The notes under the pieces were generated by a model. The model made no database searches, was not told where the DNA came from, and saw only the letters and a program-made list of their open reading frames with translations. Below are positions 15,538 through 21,298 of a stretch of DNA of 21,298 nucleotides, piece by piece (position 1 is the first letter of the stretch; each line of letters starts with the position of its first letter). This DNA comes from CAZIOQ01 sp964540975 (GTDB taxonomy: Bacteria > Patescibacteriota > Microgenomatia > UBA12405 > UBA6130): positions 1 through 21,298 of the forward strand of contig CAZIOQ010000039.1 of assembly GCA_964540975.1 (NCBI GenBank). The letters run 5' to 3'. The position numbers and the translations under genes are program-made.

Positions 15538-15545
15538 ACCTCCTT
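15538..15545 (-). promoter_or_regulatory. Shine-Dalgarno site that sets the LysM gene start
   Basis: AAGGAGGT on the minus strand, perfect anti-16S complement, with 8 nt to a TTG at 15530. The nearer GTG overlaps the site and could not be used with it. Confidence 0.75.
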
Positions 15546-15625
15546 TCTCTTTCTGGGGCAGGATTAAACAAGCAAAAGGTAGAATTAATTAAATTTTCCC
15601 CTTCCTAAGAAAAAATTAGTTTTTG

Positions 15626-15699
15626 CGGGGCTGACGGGGCTCGAACCCGCAACCTTCCGCGTGACAGGCGGATACTCTAACCAGTTGAGCTACAGCCCC
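15626..15699 (-). tRNA. tRNA-Asp (anticodon GTC)
   Basis: Acceptor GGGGCTG/CAGCCCC, D-arm GCTC..GAGT (closing G-T), anticodon stem TCCGC/GCGGA around CTGTCAC giving GTC, T-arm GCGGG/CCCGT with TTCGAGC loop, discriminator G73 as expected for Asp. The next bases are CAA, so CCA is not encoded. Confidence 0.95.
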
Positions 15700-15708
15700 A
15701 ATTTTATA

Positions 15709-15737
15709 ATGATAGCAAATTTATTAGGTCAGATCAA
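15709..15737 (-). promoter_or_regulatory. Promoter of tRNA-Asp (and possibly the LysM gene)
   Basis: Minus strand TTGATC (15737-15732), 17 bp spacer, extended -10 TGCTATCAT with the hexamer at 15714-15709. The predicted start is a few bases before mature tRNA-Asp. Confidence 0.55.
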
Positions 15738-15769
15738 TGTAGCTTGCCTAGATAAGAAGAAGAATATAT

Positions 15770-15775
15770 TATAAA
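15770..15775 (+). promoter_or_regulatory. -10 box of polX (predicted leaderless)
   Basis: TATAAA ending 8 nt before the polX ATG, within AT-rich DNA (alternative TATATT at 15765-15770). No strong -35 at the ideal distance; TTGCCT at 15744-15749 is 20 bp from TATAAA or 15 bp from TATATT. No Shine-Dalgarno site. Confidence 0.35.
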
Positions 15776-15783
15776 ATAAACCA

Positions 15784-17571
15784 ATGGCAAAAAATTTTAC
15801 CAATCAGCAAATAGCCCACCTTCTAAAATCTATTTCTGCTGCCTATCAAATTAAAGGCGAAAGTCTGTTTAAAATTATGGCTTATGATAGAGCAGCAACA
15901 GCGATAGAACATTTAACCAGTGAGGTAAAAGACTATTGGGATAATAACAACTTAGATAGCATTCCTGGTATAGGCGCTAGTATTGCCCAACATCTAGATG
16001 AACTTTTCAAAACAGGAAAAGTGAAGCATTTTGAAGAGGTATTAAAGGGTTTACCACCAGCAGTTTTTGAATTGATAAAAATCAGCGGAATTGGTCCTAA
16101 AACTGCTTTTAAGTTGTGTCGTTATTTAAAAATTTGGGATAAAAAGAATGCTTTCAAAAAAATAAAACAAGCCGCTGAAAGTCAAAAAATTCGTCACCTA
16201 CCTGGTTTTGGAGAAGAATCAGAAAAAAAGATACTTGAAGCAATTTACAAAACAGAAATCAAAAAGAAGGAAAAACAAAGAATGCTTTTGCCTTACGCTA
16301 ATAATCAGGCAGAAGTAATCGAAAAATATGCTAAAATCAATCCATTAATTTTAGAAATAAAACCTCTTGGCAGTTTAAGACGTCACTGTGCTACTGTAGG
16401 AGATATAGATTTCGCGGTCAAAACAAAAAAACCAGAAACAGCCTTAAATTATCTTTTGGAATTTCCTCAAATTAAGAAAATAATCAATAAAGGAAACAAA
16501 AAAGCCACCGTCTTGCTTAAAAACGAAATCCAGGTTGATTTTAGAATCCAAAGCCCTGAACAATGGGGATCTCTCCTTCAACATCTTACAGGCTCAAAAC
16601 AGCATAATATCAAATTGCGGGAATTTGCCCAAAAAAAGAATCTTAGTTTATCAGAATACGGGATTAAAGATCTTAAAAAAAACAAATTAATTAAAACCCG
16701 AACAGAAAAAGAATTTTATCGGCTCTTAGAAATGGATTGGATACCACCAGAATTGAGAGAAGACCAAGGAGAAATTGAAGCTGCTTATCATCACCAATTA
16801 CCTAAATTAGTCACTCTTAAAGAAATAAAAGGCGATCTGCATTTGCATTCCAATTTTGATGTTGAACCAAGTCATGATCTTGGCAAAAATAGTATTCAAG
16901 AAATGATTCAAAAAGGGAAAGAATTGGGATATTGTTATCTAGGTTTTACAGAACACAATCCCTCAATAAACCAACATACTGATAAACAAATAATATCGAT
17001 ATTATCCAGGAAAAAGGCGCTAATTGATCAAATAATTTTAACTTGTTCAAAAAAATTGAACATTAAGATTCTAAATGGGTTAGAAATAGATATAAAACCC
17101 GATGGTCAGTTAGCCATTCCGGAGAAAGGATTTCAATATCTTGACTACGCAATTGTCTCTATTCATACTAGTTTTTATGGTTCTCAAGAAAAAATGACCC
17201 AAAGAATTTTGCGGGCTTTAGAGCATCCAAAGGTAAAAATCCTTGGTCATCCAACAGGAAGAAAACTCAATGTCAGAGAAGGATATGAAGCAGATTGGGA
17301 AAAAATATTCAAATTCTGCAAAGAGCATAACAAATTAATGGAAATTAATGCTTGGCCTGATAGGCAAGATTTGCCGGATATCTTGGTTAGATTAGCCATC
17401 GAAAATAAAGTGCCTTTGGTTATAAATACCGATGCTCATAGTGTTGAAGAAATGGATTTAATGAAATATGGAGTTTATGTAGCCAGAAGAGGATGGGCGA
17501 CAAAAGAAAATATTATCAATACTTATTCTTTTGATAAACTAATTGCTCTTTTAAAAATAAAAGATGTATAA
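15784..17571 (+). CDS. polX: PolX: family X DNA polymerase with C-terminal PHP domain
   Basis: 595 residues, usual length for bacterial PolX (about 570-590). Order: helical 8-kDa-like domain with helix-hairpin-helix motifs (IPGIGASIAQHL near 60, ISGIGPKTAFKL near 100, LPGFGEESEKKI near 139); nucleotidyltransferase palm with GSLRR at 196-200 and GDIDF at 206-210 (metal-binding D207, D209) and the third Asp in VDFRI at 252; then the PHP phosphoesterase domain with DLHLHS at 351-356, TEHNP near 391, GLEIDI near 434, SIHTSF near 461, GHP near 489 and NTDAHS near 549-553. All PHP metal ligands appear present, so 3'-5' exonuclease/AP-site processing is expected. The probable role is gap-filling in base-excision repair. 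Confidence 0.94.
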   Translation: MAKNFTNQQIAHLLKSISAAYQIKGESLFKIMAYDRAATAIEHLTSEVKDYWDNNNLDSIPGIGASIAQHLDELFKTGKVKHFEEVLKGLPPAVFELIKISGIGPKTAFKLCRYLKIWDKKNAFKKIKQAAESQKIRHLPGFGEESEKKILEAIYKTEIKKKEKQRMLLPYANNQAEVIEKYAKINPLILEIKPLGSLRRHCATVGDIDFAVKTKKPETALNYLLEFPQIKKIINKGNKKATVLLKNEIQVDFRIQSPEQWGSLLQHLTGSKQHNIKLREFAQKKNLSLSEYGIKDLKKNKLIKTRTEKEFYRLLEMDWIPPELREDQGEIEAAYHHQLPKLVTLKEIKGDLHLHSNFDVEPSHDLGKNSIQEMIQKGKELGYCYLGFTEHNPSINQHTDKQIISILSRKKALIDQIILTCSKKLNIKILNGLEIDIKPDGQLAIPEKGFQYLDYAIVSIHTSFYGSQEKMTQRILRALEHPKVKILGHPTGRKLNVREGYEADWEKIFKFCKEHNKLMEINAWPDRQDLPDILVRLAIENKVPLVINTDAHSVEEMDLMKYGVYVARRGWATKENIINTYSFDKLIALLKIKDV

Positions 17572-17572
17572 T
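17543..17572 (+). promoter_or_regulatory. Candidate promoter of lemA-htpX-clpB
   Basis: TTGCTC at 17543-17548, 18 bp spacer, TATAAT at 17567-17572 overlapping the polX stop. A second TATAAT lies at 17578-17583. Either gives a 5' leader of about 30-40 nt, long enough for the Shine-Dalgarno site that follows. Confidence 0.5.
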
Positions 17573-17604
17573 TCAGTTATAATTATTAATAGTTTTTAAA
17601 ATCA

Positions 17605-17611
17605 AAAGGGG
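17605..17611 (+). promoter_or_regulatory. Shine-Dalgarno site of lemA
   Basis: AAGGGGA a few bases before the ATG at 17617 supports this start and contrasts with the leaderless-type starts elsewhere in the window. Confidence 0.6.
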
Positions 17612-17616
17612 ATAAA

Positions 17617-18207
17617 ATGAATATATTAACATTAATCTTGTTAATAATTTTTTTATTAATAATTTATGCCATTGCGACTTACAATAGCTTTCGGATACTT
17701 CAAATAAGGATAAAAGCATCAATTCAAGAAATAGGTAATCAATTAAAAAGGCAAGCAGAACTCATTCCAAACTTAGTAGAGTCAACCAAAGGCTATTTAG
17801 AACACGAGAAAGACATATTTGATAGACTCACCGAGGCAAGAAAAGCCATTGTTGAAGCAATCAACTCTGGTAGCTTACAAAAAATGGTTGATACCCAAGA
17901 ACTTATTAGTCAAGCAATTCAACCACTAAGAGTAATTGTTGAAAGTAATCCCCAGCTTCAATCAGCAGCAGTAGTAACTAATTTGATGAATGAATTAAGA
18001 GATACGGCCGATAAAGTAATGTATGCAAGAAGAACTTTAATTGATTTAACTGCTGATTATAATACCAAATTAATGACCATTCCTACTAGCTGGATTGGTT
18101 CTGTATTTAAATTTGAAAAGGAAAAAGGTTTAAAAGTAGAAGCCAACGAAAGTTTTCTTAAGGTCAGCGATCAAGAAGTTAGAACACCTAAGGTAAATTT
18201 CGACTAA
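17617..18207 (+). CDS. lemA: LemA family membrane protein
   Basis: 196 residues, typical LemA length. An N-terminal membrane helix (about 1-22), then a long helical bundle: YNSFRILQIRIKASIQEIGNQLKRQAELIPNLVESTKGY matches the family's signature of a short segment with a conserved R-x-Q-L-IPNLV. EHEKDIFDRLTEARKAI and ARRTLIDLTADYNTKLMTIPTSWIG correspond to the later conserved helices ending in the N-x-P-S/T-x-x-x motif. The molecular role of LemA is poorly defined. It is often encoded next to htpX, as here (2 bp gap), suggesting a shared function in membrane protein quality control. Secure in family. Confidence 0.92.
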   Translation: MNILTLILLIIFLLIIYAIATYNSFRILQIRIKASIQEIGNQLKRQAELIPNLVESTKGYLEHEKDIFDRLTEARKAIVEAINSGSLQKMVDTQELISQAIQPLRVIVESNPQLQSAAVVTNLMNELRDTADKVMYARRTLIDLTADYNTKLMTIPTSWIGSVFKFEKEKGLKVEANESFLKVSDQEVRTPKVNFD

Positions 18208-18209
18208 AA

Positions 18210-19103
18210 ATGCTTAATGTTTATGAACAAGTAGACCGAAATAAGAAAAAATCAGTAATCGTTATTGGAGGTTTCTTTTTATTTGTCAGCGCTTTTGTTT
18301 GGCTCTTGGGAAAAGTTTTCGGAACGAGCCAAGATGTTATTATTTTAGCAATACTTTTTTCTTCAGCCTCTGCTTTAATAAGCTATTTTGAAGGAGATAA
18401 AATTATTCTTGCTTTATCCAAAGCAGAACCAGCGACCAAAGAAAAATATTTTAACTTTTATACTGCCGCTGAAAATTTAGCTATTGCCGCTCAAATACCT
18501 CCTCCAAAACTCTATGTCATTAAAACTCAGGCAATGAATGCATTTGCTACCGGAAGAGACCCAAAACATGCAACTGTCTGTGTTACCACAGGATTACTAG
18601 AAAGACTTGATAAAAGTGAAATCGAGGCAGTAATTGGCCATGAAATTTCCCATATTGTCAATTATGATATCCGATTAATGACCATTACTGCTATATTAGT
18701 CGGAATGATCACAATTTTAAGTGATTGGATAATCAGAATGTCTTTTTATAGAGATGATAAGGAGGAAAGAAAAATTCATCCAATATTAGTCTTTATCGGT
18801 ATCTTGGGATTAATCTTTGCCCCAATAGCAGCAAAACTGATCCAGCTAGCACTTTCTAGAAGAAGAGAATATCTGGCAGATGCTTCGGCCGTAAAATTAA
18901 CTAGACAACCGCAGGCTTTAATTAATGCCTTAAAGAAATTGGCCTATAGTCAACCAGTAGAAACAGCTCATCTTGCTACCGCTCATCTTTATATCGTAAA
19001 TCCATTCAGAGACAACCAAGAAACCTTCACCAAAATTGCTAATCTTTTTGCTACCCATCCTCCAATTGAGGCAAGAATCAAAAATCTACAACAAATGCTT
19101 TAA
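18210..19103 (+). CDS. htpX: HtpX, membrane zinc metalloprotease (M48B)
   Basis: 297 residues, usual length. Two N-terminal membrane segments (about 16-36 and 42-60), the substrate-side motif PPPKLYVIKTQAMNAFATGRDP, then the zinc site GHEISHIVNYD with HEISH at 144-148 and the third ligand Glu in RRREYLADASAV (about 220). Two more hydrophobic segments (about 158-178 and 191-215) lie between them. The C-terminal THPPIEARI is the conserved end of the family. HtpX degrades misfolded membrane proteins together with FtsH in well-studied bacteria. It sits between lemA and clpB in one run of short gaps, so is probably co-expressed with both. All catalytic residues are present. Confidence 0.95.
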   Translation: MLNVYEQVDRNKKKSVIVIGGFFLFVSAFVWLLGKVFGTSQDVIILAILFSSASALISYFEGDKIILALSKAEPATKEKYFNFYTAAENLAIAAQIPPPKLYVIKTQAMNAFATGRDPKHATVCVTTGLLERLDKSEIEAVIGHEISHIVNYDIRLMTITAILVGMITILSDWIIRMSFYRDDKEERKIHPILVFIGILGLIFAPIAAKLIQLALSRRREYLADASAVKLTRQPQALINALKKLAYSQPVETAHLATAHLYIVNPFRDNQETFTKIANLFATHPPIEARIKNLQQML

Positions 19104-19111
19104 AAGGAGGT
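19104..19111 (+). promoter_or_regulatory. Shine-Dalgarno site of clpB
   Basis: AAGGAGGT, 3 nt before the ATG at 19115 measured from its last base. It is a near-perfect anti-16S match directly following the htpX stop, and it fixes the start, showing that the missing N-domain is not an annotation error. Confidence 0.7.
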
Positions 19112-19114
19112 CTT

Positions 19115-21277
19115 ATGAATTCAGAAAACTCCCAACAAATATTAAATCAGAAACAAAAAAATAATCTTCTTGAAAAATATACCGTCAACTTAACTAAATT
19201 AGCAAAGGAAGGCGTTTTGGATCCAGTTATTGGCCGGGAGAAGGAAATCCGTCGGGTAATCCAAATTCTTTCTCGAAGAACAAAAAATAATCCTGTCCTG
19301 GTGGGTGATCCGGGGGTAGGAAAAACTGCCATTGTTGAAGGATTAGCTCAAAGGATTGTTGTGGGCGATGTTCCGGAAAGTCTAAAAAATAAAGAAGTCT
19401 TAAATCTTGATTTGACAGGGATATTAGCGGGAGCAAAATATCGAGGTGAATTTGAAGAAAGGCTTAAGGGGCTTTTGCAAACAATCGAAAAAAATCAAGA
19501 GAGGTATATTTTGTTCATCGATGAATTACACACAATTGTCAGTGCGGGAGGAGCTGAAGGAGCAGTCGATGCCTCAAATATACTCAAACCAGCTTTAGCA
19601 AAAGGGATATTAAGAGCAATTGGAGCAACTACTATCAACGAATACAGACAATATATCGAAAAAGATGCTGCTTTAGAAAGAAGATTTCAACCAATATATG
19701 TGGAAGAGCCAACAGTGGAAGATACCATTTCAATTTTACGAGGATTAAAAGAAAAATATGAAATTCACCATGGCGTAAGAATTAATGATGATGCTCTTGT
19801 CGCCGCTGCCATTTTATCAAATCGTTATATTACTGATCGTTATTTTCCTGATAAAGCAATTGATCTCGTCGATGAAGCTGCTTCAGCACTAAAAATAGAA
19901 AGCGAGTCAATACCGGGAGAAATTGACGATTTGAAAAGAAAAATAACCCAACTTGAAATTGAACTGCAAGCACTTAAAAAAGAAAAAACTCGTACTGCCC
20001 AAGAAAGAATCGAAAATATCACCAAAGAATTGGAAGGCATAAAAGAGACAGAAAATAGGTTAAGAATTGTCTGGAATAATCAAAAAGAAATAATCCAAAA
20101 AATAAGAAATTTAAAATCTCAATTAGACAATCTAACCGAGGAATTAAAAATCGCCGAGAGAAATTTGGATTTAAATAGAGCAGCAGAAATTAAATACGGC
20201 AAGATCCCTGAAGTTAATAAACAACTTGAGAATCTTCAGAAAGAATGGGAAAAAATCCCTCCGGAAAAAAGAGTAATTAAAGAAGAAGTTACTAAAGAAG
20301 ATATTGCAAAAGTAGTCTCTCGTTGGACAGGAATACCTGTCACTAGACTGATGTCTTCTGAAGCGGAAAAATTAATCCATTTAGAAAAAGAACTCCACAA
20401 AAGAATTGTCAATCAAGATAAGGCAATAATTCAGCTTGCTAACGCAATTAGAAGAGCAAGGGCAGGGATAAAAGAGGAAACTAGACCAATTGGATCATTC
20501 CTATTTATTGGTCCAACAGGTGTGGGTAAAACAGAACTAGCAAAAGCGCTGGCAGCTACCCTTTTTGACAGTGAAAAAGCGATGATCAGAATAGATATGA
20601 GTGAGTATATGGAACAGTATTCTGTATCAAGATTAATTGGAGCCCCACCAGGCTATGTCGGTTACGAGGAAGGAGGTCAGCTTACCGAAGCAGTCAGAAG
20701 AAAACCTTACAGTGTAATTCTTGTTGACGAAATTGAAAAAGCTCACCCCTCAGTCCTTAATATCCTGCTTCAAGTGTTAGATGATGGTAGATTAACCGAT
20801 AGTAAAGGAAAAACTGTAGACTTCAAAAATACAATCATTATAATGACTTCAAATATCGCCAGTGACATCATCAGAGAATATGCCAGAAAAAAAGAAGCTA
20901 AACAGAAGATGGAAAAGAAAGTCTTAGAAATTGTTGATAAACATTTTAAACCAGAATTCATAAATAGGCTCGATCAAATAATTATTTTTGAGTCTTTAAC
21001 TCCAAAACACATTCAAAAAATTGTTGATCTCCAACTAACCCAATTAGAAACAAGATTAAAAGACAAAAATATTAAAATTAATCTCACCAAAACTGCCAAA
21101 AAACTTTTAGCTCAAAAAGGATTTGACCCTGTTTTTGGTGCTAGACCATTGAAAAGACTGATTGAAAAACTAATTCTTGATCCTTTAGCAACAATGATAA
21201 TTGAAGGAAAAATTCGAGAAAATACCACCATAAAAATAGATGAAGAAAATGGAACGTTTAACTTCTTACTCAATTAA
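19115..21277 (+). CDS. clpB: ClpB-type AAA+ disaggregase lacking the N-terminal domain
   Basis: 720 residues against about 850-870 for full ClpB. AAA-1: Walker A GDPGVGKT at 64-71, pore loop KYRGEFEERL near 98, Walker B ILFIDE at 132-137, Arg-finger region ALERRF near 186-191. A coiled-coil middle domain of roughly 120 residues (about 265-385) contains LNRAAEIKYGKIPEVNKQLE, diagnostic of ClpB. AAA-2: GPTGVGKT at 466-473, pore loop GYVGY at 513-517, Walker B VILVDE at 534-539, and GARPLKR in the C-terminal small domain. After TSNIASDII there is no G-F-type ClpP-binding loop, so it should rescue aggregates with DnaK rather than feed ClpP. The strong ribosome site marks the start, and no ClpN repeat sequence precedes it, so the protein resembles the natural short ClpB isoform made from an internal start. 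Confidence 0.92.
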   Translation: MNSENSQQILNQKQKNNLLEKYTVNLTKLAKEGVLDPVIGREKEIRRVIQILSRRTKNNPVLVGDPGVGKTAIVEGLAQRIVVGDVPESLKNKEVLNLDLTGILAGAKYRGEFEERLKGLLQTIEKNQERYILFIDELHTIVSAGGAEGAVDASNILKPALAKGILRAIGATTINEYRQYIEKDAALERRFQPIYVEEPTVEDTISILRGLKEKYEIHHGVRINDDALVAAAILSNRYITDRYFPDKAIDLVDEAASALKIESESIPGEIDDLKRKITQLEIELQALKKEKTRTAQERIENITKELEGIKETENRLRIVWNNQKEIIQKIRNLKSQLDNLTEELKIAERNLDLNRAAEIKYGKIPEVNKQLENLQKEWEKIPPEKRVIKEEVTKEDIAKVVSRWTGIPVTRLMSSEAEKLIHLEKELHKRIVNQDKAIIQLANAIRRARAGIKEETRPIGSFLFIGPTGVGKTELAKALAATLFDSEKAMIRIDMSEYMEQYSVSRLIGAPPGYVGYEEGGQLTEAVRRKPYSVILVDEIEKAHPSVLNILLQVLDDGRLTDSKGKTVDFKNTIIIMTSNIASDIIREYARKKEAKQKMEKKVLEIVDKHFKPEFINRLDQIIIFESLTPKHIQKIVDLQLTQLETRLKDKNIKINLTKTAKKLLAQKGFDPVFGARPLKRLIEKLILDPLATMIIEGKIRENTTIKIDEENGTFNFLLN

Positions 21278-21289
21278 GGTTAACCTTAA
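21274..21289. repeat. 16-bp perfect palindrome at the clpB stop
   Basis: TTAAGGTTAACCTTAA reads the same on both strands and contains the clpB stop codon. With no loop and no T-run it does not look like an intrinsic terminator. It could be a binding site for a dimeric regulator of whatever lies downstream, or chance in AT-rich DNA. Confidence 0.45.
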
Positions 21290-21298
21290 GTAATGTAT

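Noticed and set aside
19115..21277. ClpC/ClpA assignment for the Hsp100 gene
   Set aside because: The long middle domain with AAEIKYGKIPEVNKQLE and the lack of a G-F-type ClpP loop after TSNIASDII point to ClpB.
1..21298. CRISPR array, insertion sequence, prophage or toxin-antitoxin/defence system
   Set aside because: No regularly spaced repeats, transposase or integrase motifs, terminal inverted repeats, or small toxin-antitoxin gene pairs were found.

Overview
The window looks like a chromosome fragment from an AT-rich bacterium with a compact genome, most likely a member of the Candidate Phyla Radiation (Patescibacteria). This is inferred from the very short intergenic gaps, the many 4-14 bp gene overlaps, a shortened division/cell-wall cluster, a MurG with a degenerate first glycine loop, a very small FtsQ-like protein and the PolX/LemA/HtpX gene set. 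No 16S gene is present to confirm the placement. TGA ends several intact genes, so the TGA-to-Gly code of the SR1/Gracilibacteria lineages does not apply.

Layout. 1-6211 (+): end of a division and cell-wall cluster: ftsW (cut by the window edge), murG, a small FtsQ-like gene, ftsA, ftsZ and a RodA-like second SEDS polymerase. 6230-7626 (+): rplU, rpmA and a parB with no partner parA. 7632-8204 (-): signal peptidase I. 8258-8331 (+): tRNA-Val(CAC). 8411-10890 (-): a decayed secreted lipase gene with a good promoter but three internal stops, a frameshift and a mutated nucleophile elbow. 10996-11988 (+): a family 2 glycosyltransferase gene in three reading-frame pieces. 11985-13890 (+): an intact family 2 glycosyltransferase and an O-antigen polymerase/ligase-like membrane protein. 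13874-15699 (-): an Ig-like anchored protein, tRNA-Thr(CGT), tRNA-Gly(CCC), a two-LysM anchored protein and tRNA-Asp(GTC). 15784-21277 (+): polX, then lemA, htpX and an N-domain-less clpB.

How the genes fit together. The first block supplies division-ring assembly (FtsZ, FtsA) plus lipid II synthesis and glycan polymerisation (MurG, two SEDS proteins). murC, murB and ddl are missing from their usual place between murG and ftsQ. The central block is cell-surface material: glycosyltransferases, a polymer ligase, a secreted lipase and anchored LysM and Ig-like proteins. About 3.6 kb of it (8.4-12.0 kb) is visibly degenerating or recoded while everything on both sides is intact. The right end is DNA repair and membrane/protein quality control.

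Expression signals are mixed. Several genes have a -10 box ending 7-10 nt before the start codon, which predicts leaderless or nearly leaderless mRNAs (ftsZ, rplU, lepB, the lipase, the split glycosyltransferase, polX). lemA, the LysM gene and clpB instead have clear Shine-Dalgarno sites. I found no CRISPR array, insertion sequence, phage gene, rRNA or parS site, and no gene-free stretch over 300 bases. I do not see a convincing new multi-gene system. The most notable items are the multi-lesion lipase, the A7-interrupted glycosyltransferase, the leaderless promoter pattern, the minimal FtsQ-like protein and the ParB lacking its ParA-contact segment.
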